This document shows positions 1-7,216 of a DNA stretch of 20,520 nt, one piece after another. The position numbers were made by a program, and so were the translations under genes. The stretch is taken from assembly GCA_050305975.1 (NCBI GenBank), contig JBNLGI010000118.1, positions 1 to 20,520 of the forward strand. The letters are read 5' to 3'. This DNA is from Thiodiazotropha sp050305975. GTDB taxonomy: Bacteria; Pseudomonadota; Gammaproteobacteria; Chromatiales; Chromatiaceae. Within the stretch, counting starts at the first letter, position 1; every line of letters starts with the position of its first letter. The notes under the pieces were generated by a model, which ran no database searches, was not told the origin of the DNA, and was given only the letters and a program-made list of their open reading frames with translations.

Positions 1-794
1 TGATCGCAACCGAAGAGGCGGCCGGTGCGGCCGAAGCCGGTGGCAATCTCGTCCAGGATCAGCAGCACGCCGTACTGGTCGCACAGACGCCGCACCTCCT
101 GCAGATACTCCAGGGAGTAGAAGCGCATACCGCCGGCGCCCTGCACGATGGGCTCGAGGATGACGGCGGCGATGTTCGCATGGTGTTCGCGCAGCTTGAG
201 CTCCATGGATACAGCGCCCTCCCGGTTGCAGGGGTGGCCGTAGAAGCAGGTGGGGGCATCGGCGAAGTATTGCAGGGTGAGGGCGTCGGTGAACAGGCTG
301 TGCATGCCGGTGACCGGATCGCACACCGACATGGCGCCAAAGGTGTCGCCGTGATAACCGCGGCGGATGGTGAGGAAGCGTTGTTTGCCCGGCAGTCCCT
401 TGTCGTGCCAGTACTGGATCGCCATCTTCATGGCGACCTCCACCGAGACCGAACCGGAGTCGCAGAAGAAGACCGATTGCAGGGGGTCTGGTGTGATCTC
501 CACCAGTTTGCGCGCCAGTTCGGTGGCGGGTTCGTGGGTCAGTCCGCCGAACATGACGTGGGCCATGCGTCCGAGCTGATCCTGGATCGCCCGGTTCAGC
601 TCCGGGCGGTTGTAGCCATGAATGGCGCACCACCAGGAGGACATGCCGTCGATCAGTTCGCGACCGTCGGCCAGGCGCAGGCGCACCCCGTCGGCGGAGA
701 CCACCGGGAATACCGGCAGGTCCGCGCCGATGGCACTGTAGGGGTGCCAGACATGGGCTCTGTCGTAGGCGATCCAGTCGTCTTGTTCACTCAT
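1..794 (-). CDS. bioA: Adenosylmethionine-8-amino-7-oxononanoate aminotransferase (partial, C-terminus off the window)
   Basis: PLP-dependent class III aminotransferase that makes 7,8-diaminopelargonate from KAPA, using S-adenosylmethionine as amino donor, in biotin synthesis. The first 264 residues are present. Signature stretches seen are WHPYSA near the N-terminus, DGMSSWWCAIHGYNRPE, CDSGSVSVEVAMKMA (cofactor-phosphate region) and DEIATGFGRTG with D248, equivalent to the PLP-pyridine-binding Asp245 of E. coli BioA. The catalytic lysine (about K277 by that offset) lies beyond the left edge. The start at 794 gives MSEQDDWIAYDRAHVWHPYS and has GAGG about 9 bases upstream. No BirA-type operator is recognisable upstream, and no other bio gene is in the window. 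The identification is firm; only completeness is unknown. Confidence 0.96.
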   Translation of the reverse strand, partial: MSEQDDWIAYDRAHVWHPYSAIGADLPVFPVVSADGVRLRLADGRELIDGMSSWWCAIHGYNRPELNRAIQDQLGRMAHVMFGGLTHEPATELARKLVEITPDPLQSVFFCDSGSVSVEVAMKMAIQYWHDKGLPGKQRFLTIRRGYHGDTFGAMSVCDPVTGMHSLFTDALTLQYFADAPTCFYGHPCNREGAVSMELKLREHHANIAAVILEPIVQGAGGMRFYSLEYLQEVRRLCDQYGVLLILDEIATGFGRTGRLFGCD

Positions 795-1173
795 TCAGTG
801 TGCCTCGTCATGGATTCTTCGCCCTCCGGCCAATCTGGGAGGGGCGGGCCGCGCCCCTCTGCAGATGCCAAGGGGGGGCAAGGCGCGTCTCGCAGGGAGT
901 GGCTTGGCGCTTTCCAAGAGACATGACGCCGTGGATCGTCCCTTCCCTGCGAGCCAGGACTCGATCCGACCTGTCGGGGAGACTCTGAATGGTACAGAAA
1001 GAATGAAGAGGGACACCAGCCACCATGGATGAATTCGGGAAGCAGAGGTTAGCAGATATTAACCGACGATGTTGTTGAGTTTTTTTTGCCGGTTTTCTGT
1101 GATACCAATGGGGCAGAACTATAACATTCTGCTTCCACTGCCTCTCGGGCAGTGCCAATTCGAGGACAAGACG
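795..1173. other. Gene-free spacer between bioA and the CDGSH gene
   Basis: These 379 bases separate two divergent genes and hold no convincing reading frame. A GC-rich perfect hairpin lies at 839-859. A TATAAC hexamer at 1120-1125 could be a -10 box for the CDGSH gene, but no good -35 stands at the right distance. A run of nine T lies near 1079-1087. Confidence 0.5.
839..859. repeat. GC-rich inverted repeat in the bioA leader
   Basis: GAGGGGCG and CGCCCCTC are perfect 8-bp arms around a 5-base loop, 45 bases upstream of the bioA start. The hairpin could lie in the bioA leader RNA. It has no following T-run, so an intrinsic terminator is unlikely; its role is unknown. Confidence 0.45.
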
Positions 1174-1422
1174 ATGGAAAAACCTGTGGTGGCGGCCAAA
1201 CAGCCCATTGCTGTCGATCTGATGGGAGGCAAAGAGTATTGGTGGTGCGCCTGCGGTCGTTCGTCGAACCAGCCCTTCTGCGACGGTTCCCATCGGGGCA
1301 CCGGTATCGAACCCATCGGCTTCAAGCCGGAGAAGAGCGGCGAGCACTGGCTCTGCCGCTGCAAACGGACCAAGACCCCGCCCTACTGCGACGGCAGTCA
1401 CAAGCAGCTCGAGGAGAGCTGA
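1174..1422 (+). CDS. Dual-CDGSH iron-sulfur protein
   Basis: An 82-residue protein with two complete CDGSH zinc-finger-like motifs: CACGRSSNQPFCDGSH at 25-40 and CRCKRTKTPPYCDGSH at 61-76. Both fit C-x-C-x2-(S/T)-x3-P-x-C-D-G-S-H, the 3Cys-1His ligand set for a redox-active, pH-labile [2Fe-2S] cluster. A single chain with two motifs resembles mitochondrial CISD3/MiNT and bacterial single-chain homologues rather than dimeric mitoNEET. There is no signal peptide or membrane anchor, so it should be cytosolic. Role inferred from the family: electron or cluster transfer. The start at 1174 is chosen because GAGGA stands about 8 bases upstream and the protein aligns from there. An in-frame ATG at 1108 would add 22 unlikely residues. 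It is convergent with the Rieske fusion gene. Confidence 0.9.
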   Translation: MEKPVVAAKQPIAVDLMGGKEYWWCACGRSSNQPFCDGSHRGTGIEPIGFKPEKSGEHWLCRCKRTKTPPYCDGSHKQLEES

Positions 1423-1442
1423 CCCCAACCCTGACGAAGTCT

Positions 1443-1487
1443 CCGTGGGGGCTCCCTAGCGGCGAGCCGCAGAGGGGTTTTCCACGG
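1443..1487. terminator. Long imperfect hairpin between convergent genes
   Basis: Nested complementary blocks are CCGTGG (1443-1448) with CCACGG (1482-1487), CTCCCT (1452-1457) with AGGGG (1473-1477), and GCGGC (1459-1463) with GCCGC (1466-1470). It lies 20 bases past the CDGSH stop and 107 bases past the stop of the opposing gene. TTTT occurs inside the right arm, not after it. A bidirectional transcription stop or an interspersed palindromic repeat are both possible. Confidence 0.4.
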
Positions 1488-1593
1488 GGTTGCGCCAGTC
1501 TCCAATAGCCGGCACCGCGCCCACTCGCCTCGCGGCTGAGCGCCCGGCGTCCCGCTGAATGAGGCCTCGTCAGGATCAGGATCGCGACGGGGT

Positions 1594-3174
1594 TCAGGCC
1601 GAGCCGAGGATGCGCTCCGCCTCTGGGCTCAACGGTATCAGGTCTTCCGGCTTCAGGTGGTGGATGTAGGCCACTCCCATGATCCGCAGATAGCTCTCCA
1701 GCGCTGTTCGGGTGCCGTTGAAGAAATTGGCCACGCGTTCGGCCCCCTGCTCCGGGTCGAGACGTCGTCGCAGCTCCGGATTCTGAGTGGCGATTCCCAC
1801 CGGACACGCGTTGGAGCCGCAGGCCCGATAGTACTCACAGCCCAAAGCGAACAGGGCGGCGGTGGCCAGGGCGCAGGCGTCCGCGCCCAGGGCCACGGCC
1901 TTGAGGATGTCGACCGGTGTGCGGATGCCGCCGGTGGCGATGAGGCTGACCGGGCGTTCGGGATGGCGTGCGTTGTGGTCGTCGATGAGGCGACGGGCGA
2001 TCGGCAGGGCCGCGGCCAGGGGCATGCCGAAAGCGCCCCGGACATCGGCCGGCGCCGATCCGGTACCGCCGCCGAAGCCGTCCAGGGTGATGAAATCGGG
2101 CCTCAGGCTGAGGGCGGCCGCGATATCCCCGTCCAGGTCGTTGGCGACCAGCTTGATGCCGACCGGGCTCTGGCCGTTGGTCAGCAGACGGATCTCTTCG
2201 ATGCGGGCGGCCAGTTCGTCGCCCAGGCTGATATCGGGGAAGCGAGCCGGTGAGTGGGCCGGGGTGCCGGGCGCGATGCCGCGCGCCCGGGCGATCTCCT
2301 CGGTCACCTTGTCGCCCGGCAGTTCACCCCCCAGTCCCGGCTTCGCCGACTGGCCCAATTTGATCTCGATGGCATCGGCCAGGCGGATGTTCTCGGGTGT
2401 CCAGCCGAAGTAGCCGCTGGCCATCTCGAAAATGAGTCGATCGGCGGCCTGACGCTCCTGTGGCAGCAGACCGCCCTCGCCGGAACAGGTGAGGGTGCCG
2501 GCCCGGCTGGCGCCTCGGGCCAGCGCCACTTTGGCCTCCAGCGAGAGGGCGCCGAAGGACATGTGGGAGACGTAGGCGGGCAGGTCGATGTGCAGCGGTT
2601 TACCCGCCCCGCGCCCGATCACCACCGAGGTGTCGGCGATCTCTTCCGGCAGCCGCGGCAGGCGTTTCAACTGGGCCGCCTTGAGGTGGAAGTGGTCGAA
2701 GTCGACCAGGCTGTTGAGATGTGGCGTGGGTTCTCCCATCGCCTCCACCCCGGGCTTTCCCCCCTTGGCCAGTCGTCGGATCAGGGCATGTCCCCGCGCC
2801 TCCTGATCCCAGCGTCGCCAGGTGCCCTGGTATCCCTGATAGCTCGCCTCCGGGATCGGCTCCACGCAATCGGCGTCGACATAGATTGTGTCGTCGCGGA
2901 TTTCACAGGGGTAGGTGGCGATGCGGTCGCGGGGATTGTAGGGTGAGACGCCGCTCCTGAGGTCGAAATTCCAGCCGTGCAGTGGGCAGATCGCCTCGCC
3001 CTGCTCGACATGACCGCATGAAAGCTGCCCCTCCCGGTGGGGGCAGCGGTCGTCCAGGGCATAGACCTCGCCTTGATGCAGAAAAAGGGCGAGGCGGCGT
3101 CCGTTGACCCGGACCGAATGCCCCCGGTCCGGAGTGAGTTCTGCCAGGGCGCAGACGGCGACGGGGTGTTTCAT
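1594..3174 (-). CDS. Rieske [2Fe-2S] domain fused to a glutamate-synthase-type FMN domain
   Basis: 526 residues. Residues 1-105 form a Rieske ferredoxin-like domain with C44-P-H46 and C63-P-L-H66. Residues about 160-515 match the FMN-binding synthase domain of GltB: MSFGALSLEAK, CSGEGG, KPGLGGELPGDKV, GIKLV, LDGFGGGTGSAP, and C446-x5-C452-x4-C457-PVGIATQ, the [3Fe-4S] ligands. The glutaminase (amidotransferase) domain of full-length GltB is absent, and no gltD is nearby. The family includes stand-alone FMN subunits such as MgsC/GlxD of N-methylglutamate synthase, so a glutamate- or 2-oxoglutarate-linked reaction is plausible, with the Rieske domain feeding electrons to the 3Fe-4S/FMN centre (inference). 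The start has AGGAG 6 bases upstream. A 16-bp palindrome lies 58 bases before the start. True substrate unknown. Confidence 0.88.
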   Translation of the reverse strand: MKHPVAVCALAELTPDRGHSVRVNGRRLALFLHQGEVYALDDRCPHREGQLSCGHVEQGEAICPLHGWNFDLRSGVSPYNPRDRIATYPCEIRDDTIYVDADCVEPIPEASYQGYQGTWRRWDQEARGHALIRRLAKGGKPGVEAMGEPTPHLNSLVDFDHFHLKAAQLKRLPRLPEEIADTSVVIGRGAGKPLHIDLPAYVSHMSFGALSLEAKVALARGASRAGTLTCSGEGGLLPQERQAADRLIFEMASGYFGWTPENIRLADAIEIKLGQSAKPGLGGELPGDKVTEEIARARGIAPGTPAHSPARFPDISLGDELAARIEEIRLLTNGQSPVGIKLVANDLDGDIAAALSLRPDFITLDGFGGGTGSAPADVRGAFGMPLAAALPIARRLIDDHNARHPERPVSLIATGGIRTPVDILKAVALGADACALATAALFALGCEYYRACGSNACPVGIATQNPELRRRLDPEQGAERVANFFNGTRTALESYLRIMGVAYIHHLKPEDLIPLSPEAERILGSA

Positions 3175-3231
3175 CCTGGACTCCTGTTCGGTTGCCGATG
3201 GGGTGCTGTTCCAGTGGGAGACCGGAGCTGA

Positions 3232-3247
3232 TGGTCATATATGACCA
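3232..3247. promoter_or_regulatory. Perfect 16-bp palindrome, candidate operator
   Basis: TGGTCATATATGACCA is perfectly self-complementary. It lies between the diguanylate cyclase stop and the Rieske fusion start, 58 bases upstream of the latter. The outer TGGTC/GACCA halves resemble operators of dimeric regulators such as the GntR superfamily, but the regulator is not identifiable from this window. Confidence 0.5.
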
Positions 3248-3282
3248 ATCGACAACGTTTAGGGTAGAGCAAGAACCTGTGG

Positions 3283-4428
3283 TCAGGAAGCGTTCTTGCC
3301 CCGGATCGGATGCGGTGCGGGCTTGTCCTCGCGGGGGTGCTGATGGGTCAGCGATTCGATGCGGTTTCGGCCGTTCGCCTTGGCCTGGTAGAGGGCCTGA
3401 TCGGCACTGGCCAGGAGGTGTTCGCCCACCTCCTGGTGTCGGGATTTGCCCAGCATCGGCAGGGTTTCGCTGACACCGATGGAGACGGTCAGCTCGAGCA
3501 TCTGGCCGTCGTCCAGCCGGACCGGCTGCTGAGCCACTTCCTGACGGATGCGTTCGGCCAGTAACATGGCTTCGTTGAGGTTGGTCTGGGGCAGCAGCAG
3601 GGCGAACTCTTCGCCGCCATAGCGGGTCGCCACGTCACTGGCGCGCAGCTGGGAGCGGATGCGGCTGGCCAGTTCCCGCAATACGCAGTCGCCGGCCTGG
3701 TGGCCGTGGCTGTCGTTGATGCGCTTGAAGTGGTCGGCGTCGATGAAAAGGCAGCTCAGCGGCTGATGGTAGCGGCTGGCGCGGGAGAGCTCCTCGCTGA
3801 GGCGCCGATCGAGATAGCGGCGATTGTGCAGCTCGGTCAACGGATCGGTGAGTCCGCTCACCAGCAGCCGTTCCCGGTTGACCGAGTTCTCCAGGCATAC
3901 CCCGCAGATCTTGCCCAGTCGGGCGAGGAAATCGGTGGCGTGATGGCGGGTGAAGCGACCGACGTCGCAGCTGCCCAGATTGATGCTGCCCATCAGCCGA
4001 TTGCGACAGAAGAGAGGCAGAATGGCGATGCTCTTCAGATCGTTACCGTGATCGAACAGGCTGTTGTACTCGGGGGCCAGGTAGGGGCCCAGCCAGGGGC
4101 TGTAGAGTCGGCTGTAACGGGGATTGACCGAGTCGAGCTCGTCGACGAAGCGCAGATAGGCGTAGGCCGCTTCGCTCACGCCGTTGCTGCTCAGCAGGTG
4201 CCGGATTTCGTGATCGGGATCGGACAGCAGGACCTGGATGGTGTCGACCCTGAACGAGGCCAGCAGTCCTTCAGTCATGACGTGCAGGAGTTCGGCAAGG
4301 GTGTCCGCGCTCATGAGCTCGAGCTCGCGGGCGTGAAAGCGCTCCAAGGTCACCTGACTGCGTTGCGCCTCTCTGTGGAGGGCGATCAACTGTTGGCGGA
4401 GCTTGAGATTCTCTTGTTCCAGGTCCAT
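3283..4428 (-). CDS. Diguanylate cyclase with N-terminal DUF484/GAF-like sensor
   Basis: A 381-residue soluble protein that makes cyclic di-GMP from two GTP. Residues 1-35 look like a coiled coil. Residues about 38-185 form a DUF484/GAF-like sensory domain (LPLFCRNRLMGSINLGS). Residues about 190-360 are a GGDEF domain beginning at DPLTELHNRRYLD. The active-site loop is GGEEF at 271-275, a catalytically competent variant. An R262-x-x-D265 inhibitory I-site stands exactly five residues before it, so product feedback is expected. No transmembrane segment is visible, so the signal is probably cytoplasmic. The ATG at 4428 has AGGA about 9 bases upstream. It is co-oriented with the Rieske fusion gene (108-base gap) and divergent from the small exported protein at 4544. 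Confidence 0.93.
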   Translation of the reverse strand: MDLEQENLKLRQQLIALHREAQRSQVTLERFHARELELMSADTLAELLHVMTEGLLASFRVDTIQVLLSDPDHEIRHLLSSNGVSEAAYAYLRFVDELDSVNPRYSRLYSPWLGPYLAPEYNSLFDHGNDLKSIAILPLFCRNRLMGSINLGSCDVGRFTRHHATDFLARLGKICGVCLENSVNRERLLVSGLTDPLTELHNRRYLDRRLSEELSRASRYHQPLSCLFIDADHFKRINDSHGHQAGDCVLRELASRIRSQLRASDVATRYGGEEFALLLPQTNLNEAMLLAERIRQEVAQQPVRLDDGQMLELTVSIGVSETLPMLGKSRHQEVGEHLLASADQALYQAKANGRNRIESLTHQHPREDKPAPHPIRGKNAS

Positions 4429-4482
4429 TGACTGTTTTCCTGACCAACAGTAGTCGTGAGTATCGGCCTCGTACGCCTAATC

Positions 4483-4512
4483 TTGAGCCGGCTGTTCCGA
4501 CCCTTCTATAAT
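4483..4512 (+). promoter_or_regulatory. Sigma70-type promoter for the small exported protein
   Basis: TTGAGC at 4483-4488 and a perfect TATAAT at 4507-4512 are separated by 18 bases. The expected start of transcription near 4519 gives a short leader holding AGGAG at 4531-4535. This is the clearest promoter seen in the window. Confidence 0.6.
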
Positions 4513-4543
4513 CCTGTCATCAACCTGAAAAGGAGTTTGGGTG

Positions 4544-4963
4544 ATGATTCACAGAATGGCCGCGCGTGGTCAAACTTTCCTGTTCCTGCTGCTCTTCCTG
4601 ATCGACTTTCACGGTGCGATGGCGCGAGGGGTGACCCTCTATCGTTGCGAGGTCGACGGTAACGTCGAGTTCCGCCAGACCGCATGCGAGACGGGGGACG
4701 AAACCCTACATAATGTAACCAATAGTAGCAGTGGCCTGACGCCTTCTGAACCCGGTGTGCGTCTGAAAAAGCCGTCAGAAAAAACTGACACAGTAACTGG
4801 GAAGGAGATTCCTCAGGGGGGCGATCGATCGTGCTGGACCAAACGCCAGCGACTGGAGCGGGTGGAACGCAGGCTGCGCGCCGGTTACCGGGCCTCCGAA
4901 TACCAGCGTCTACACGATCGGCAGCGGGAGTATGAAGACTATATTCGACGCTTCTGCCGTTGA
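4544..4963 (+). CDS. Small exported protein, DUF4124-like N-terminus
   Basis: 139 residues. A signal peptide with a Leu/Phe-rich core (about residues 10-21) ends at AMA, leaving a mature protein that begins RGVTLYRCEVDGNVEFRQTAC. That stretch resembles the DUF4124 domain of small exported gammaproteobacterial proteins (xYRCxxxGxxxFxxxxC). The C-terminal half is a highly charged helix rich in Arg/Glu/Gln (KRQRLERVERRLRAGY). Mature cysteines suggest a disulfide in the envelope. An ATG at 4544 with AGGAG 8 bases upstream is preferred over the in-frame GTG at 4541, whose spacing is only 5. It is transcribed toward the tandem-thioredoxin gene. Function unknown. Confidence 0.75.
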   Translation: MIHRMAARGQTFLFLLLFLIDFHGAMARGVTLYRCEVDGNVEFRQTACETGDETLHNVTNSSSGLTPSEPGVRLKKPSEKTDTVTGKEIPQGGDRSCWTKRQRLERVERRLRAGYRASEYQRLHDRQREYEDYIRRFCR

Positions 4964-4973
4964 AGCTCTGCAG

Positions 4974-4991
4974 GGTACGGCTTGCCGCACT
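4974..4991 (+). repeat. REP-like palindromic unit, copy 1
   Basis: GGTACGGCTTGCCGCACT is an imperfect palindrome (CGGC-TT-GCCG core). It starts 11 bases after the stop of the small exported protein and is framed by CTGCAG at 4968-4973 and 4989-4994. It matches the unit at 11199-11217 closely. Confidence 0.45.
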
Positions 4992-5016
4992 GCAGCGGAG
5001 GGGGTGTTCGCTGACG

Positions 5017-5044
5017 GAAAAGAGGGCCGATTCTCCCTGTTTTC
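5017..5044. terminator. Hairpin between two convergent genes
   Basis: GAAAA-G-AGGG (5017-5026) pairs with CCCT-G-TTTTC (5035-5044) with one G-G mismatch around an 8-base loop. It lies between the stop at 4963 and the opposing stop at 5084. The A-run/T-run flanks make it a reasonable weak bidirectional terminator. Confidence 0.35.
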
Positions 5045-5083
5045 GGTCTCCTCCTGCTCCACTGCAAGTCCCGAGCGAAGGCC

Positions 5084-6118
5084 TCAGAAGTCGCTATTGA
5101 CCCGCCAGCGCTGGTAGTTCGGCTCCGTCTGATAGCCGCGGCTGGTGATGTAGTTGAACACCTTGCGCAGGCGGTAGAAGCGCACCACCGAATCGACGCG
5201 GATGATCTCCTTGCCCTGCTCATCGAAGAACAGCAGGGCGGGGGTATAGAAGATCCCCAGTTCCCTGGCCCACTGCTTGGCCGTGGTCCGCTCGCCCGAG
5301 GGGGTGATGACCCGGGTGTCGCTGTGGATGTCGAGCTGTACATTGTCGAACTCGCGGATCAGCTTGTTGATCGCCGGGTCGCGCAGAGGCTGGCCATGCA
5401 GGACGTCGCAGGCGTGGCAGTTTCCCTGCTCGAAAAAGACCACCAGCGGGCGCTGGCCGGGGAAGCGGCTGCGGTCCAGATTGTGGGGCGGCGGGATGAA
5501 GAACTCCTCCTCGTTGAGGTCACCCGGCTCGAAGACGGTGCGGTCCTCGCCGCGAGCCAGGTAGTCGGGGAAGGTTTCCTTGAGGTAGAAGCCGTCGGCC
5601 ACATACTCCAGGGCGGCGCGGAACTGATAGGGTGGATAGTAGCCGCGCAAGCGCAGGGCCTCCCGGCCCTCGGTGTCGTAGAAGATCAATGAGGGGGTGA
5701 AGTTGGTCTTTTCCTGCAGGGCGAACTCGCGCTGGGTCATTACCGTCCCCGCCAGGGTGGTCACCTCCTCGGTGCTCCAGATATCGATCGGGATGATGTC
5801 GAAATGTTCGCGGGTGTAGCTGACGATGTCGCTGAGCCCGAAGTTGGTTTCGAGCAGCATCTTGCAGTAGGCGCAGCGCTTCTGGCCGAAGTAGACGATG
5901 ATTCCCCGCTTGCCCTGAGCGGCCGCGTCATGCAGGTCTTCGGGAAGCTCAAGGAAACTCTTCTTGAACCAGTCCGGATACTGCAGCAGTTCCTCCAGCG
6001 GAAAGTCGTCGAAGGCGAAGACGTCCTCCTCGGCGGCAAAGGCACTGCCGGCAGACAGGAAGGCTGTCAGCATCAGGGCGCAGAGGGCTGACAGCCCCTG
6101 CTTGAACAGGTTGGTCAT
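5084..6118 (-). CDS. Exported protein with two thioredoxin folds (SoxW-like)
   Basis: 344 residues. A signal peptide ends near residue 28 (SAFA/AEE), so the protein should act in the periplasm. Two thioredoxin-type modules follow in tandem. Module 1 (about 60-180) has C82-A-Y-C85 and a cis-proline motif TP at 141-142. Module 2 (about 215-330) has C234-H-A-C237 and TP at 292-293. Both CxxC motifs and both prolines are intact, so each module could be redox-active. Duplicated thioredoxin_2/SoxW-like proteins are seen in sulfur-metabolising bacteria, where SoxW is a periplasmic thioredoxin. Whether this one serves Sox enzymes, cytochrome c maturation or general disulfide reduction cannot be read here. 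The start ATG at 6118 lacks a strong ribosome binding site. Confidence 0.85.
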   Translation of the reverse strand: MTNLFKQGLSALCALMLTAFLSAGSAFAAEEDVFAFDDFPLEELLQYPDWFKKSFLELPEDLHDAAAQGKRGIIVYFGQKRCAYCKMLLETNFGLSDIVSYTREHFDIIPIDIWSTEEVTTLAGTVMTQREFALQEKTNFTPSLIFYDTEGREALRLRGYYPPYQFRAALEYVADGFYLKETFPDYLARGEDRTVFEPGDLNEEEFFIPPPHNLDRSRFPGQRPLVVFFEQGNCHACDVLHGQPLRDPAINKLIREFDNVQLDIHSDTRVITPSGERTTAKQWARELGIFYTPALLFFDEQGKEIIRVDSVVRFYRLRKVFNYITSRGYQTEPNYQRWRVNSDF

Positions 6119-6424
6119 GTTGAATGGCTCGCCGTAGTCTGTGGTTGGAGCCCGGAGCGGCGGCCGTCGCCGGTTGCCTTATGGCGGCAGCTCGGGATGG
6201 CGGTTTTTGTTTTTGTAGGGGGCAAGCATAGAACACTTGCGAGCAAAGCTGAACACCCTGAGCTGAAGGACTGGGCTGCCGATTGCGAGGAGGGTGTAAT
6301 GGATTGGGATTTTTTGGTGGGGCAGGGCCCCACCCTACCGTCATAGAACTTCCGGTGAGGCGAGCCGTACCCTACATTATCCGGCTGGAGTGGGGTGCCC
6401 CGCCGGGTGACTGAAAGCCGGCTT
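6119..6424. other. Intergenic spacer between cysQ and the tandem-thioredoxin gene
   Basis: No gene is supported in these 306 bases. The spacer holds a GC-rich hairpin with 8-bp arms GGTGGGGC/GCCCCACC (6316-6334), a degenerate copy of a REP-like unit (6354-6371), and the start of an 18-bp palindrome overlapping the cysQ stop. The promoter of the thioredoxin gene must lie here or further upstream, but no clear -35/-10 pair was found. Confidence 0.45.
6354..6371 (-). repeat. REP-like palindromic unit, copy 2 (degenerate)
   Basis: On the minus strand this reads GGTACGGCTCGCCTCACC, matching the unit at 4974-4991 at 15 of 18 positions. It lies between genes, like the other copies. Confidence 0.4.
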
Positions 6425-6428
6425 TCAG
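6411..6428. repeat. 18-bp perfect palindrome overlapping the cysQ stop codon
   Basis: CTGAAAGCCGGCTTTCAG is fully self-complementary and contains the TGA stop of cysQ (6425-6427, read on the minus strand). It would fold as a 7-bp stem with a CCGG loop at the 3' end of the operon mRNA. No U-run follows. Transcript-end stabilisation or weak termination are possible. Confidence 0.4.
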
Positions 6429-7216
6429 AGGTAGGCCGACCAGTCCACCGACTGGTCGCCGAAGACCAGGAACTGGGGATTCAGCAGCGAGTCCTTGGTG
6501 TTGTAGCGCAGGGGCTGCAGCTCGAGGGTGGTGACCCGGCCACCGGCCGCCTCAACCACCGCCTGGGCGGCGGCGGTGTCCCATTCCGAGGTGGGGCCGA
6601 GACGGGGGTAGAGGTCCGCCTCGCCCTCCGCCACCAGGCAGAGTTTGAGGGAGCTGCCCATGCTGACCAGTTCGTGCTCTCCCAGGTTGTCGAGATAGCG
6701 GCGCAGCGACTCGCCGGCGTGGGAGCGGCTGCCGGCGACCCTGGCCGGCAGGCGGCGTCTGGCGACGACCTGGATCGGCCGCGCGGCGCCGTCGCCGTCC
6801 TGGCGCCAGGCGCCGTTGTCGACGCTGCCGTAGTAAAGCCGGTGCAGCACCGGGGCGTAGACCACGCCGACAGTCGGTCGATCCCCCTCGATGAGGGCGA
6901 TATTGACGGTGAATTCGCCGTTGCGTTTGACGAACTCCTTGGTGCCGTCGAGGGGATCGATGAGCCAGTAGCGCGACCAGCCACTGCGGGTTTCGAAGGG
7001 GATGCCGGCTGATTCCTCCGACAGCACCGGGATGTCGGGAGTGAGCCGCTCCAGGGCGTCGACGATGGTGTGGTGGGAGGACAGGTCGGCCTCGGTCAGC
7101 GGGGAGTTGTCCGCTTTGCGCTCGACGTCGAAGTCGGTGTTGTAGATCCGGAGGATGGCGTCGCCGGCCTCACGGGCCAGTTGCAGCAGGTCATCGAGGG
7201 GCAGTGGTAGCGTCAT
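6425..7216 (-). CDS. cysQ: 3'(2'),5'-bisphosphate nucleotidase
   Basis: A 263-residue Mg-dependent phosphatase of the inositol-monophosphatase superfamily. It removes the 3' phosphate of PAP (or PAPS), the by-product of sulfate assimilation and sulfotransfer. Metal-binding motifs are in place: SEES at 66-69, D87-P-L-D90-GTKEF, and W212-D213-TAAAQAVVEAAGG. The length fits CysQ (about 246-270). Its start at 7216 lies 26 bases inside the end of nudE, so translation is probably coupled. Together the two enzymes hydrolyse nucleotide by-products. The identification is strong; a general inositol-monophosphatase role is less likely given the DPLDGTKEF-type motif and the genomic pairing. Confidence 0.95.
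   Translation of the reverse strand: MTLPLPLDDLLQLAREAGDAILRIYNTDFDVERKADNSPLTEADLSSHHTIVDALERLTPDIPVLSEESAGIPFETRSGWSRYWLIDPLDGTKEFVKRNGEFTVNIALIEGDRPTVGVVYAPVLHRLYYGSVDNGAWRQDGDGAARPIQVVARRRLPARVAGSRSHAGESLRRYLDNLGEHELVSMGSSLKLCLVAEGEADLYPRLGPTSEWDTAAAQAVVEAAGGRVTTLELQPLRYNTKDSLLNPQFLVFGDQSVDWSAYL

Noticed and set aside
180..926. Long plus-strand open frame opposite bioA
   Set aside because: It is antisense to well-conserved BioA codons and has no ribosome binding site or domain; long antisense frames are expected in GC-rich DNA.
6316..6334. GC hairpin GGTGGGGC/GCCCCACC as a terminator for the cysQ operon
   Set aside because: On the minus strand the stem is followed by A residues, not U; the T-run lies on the wrong side for termination in that direction.
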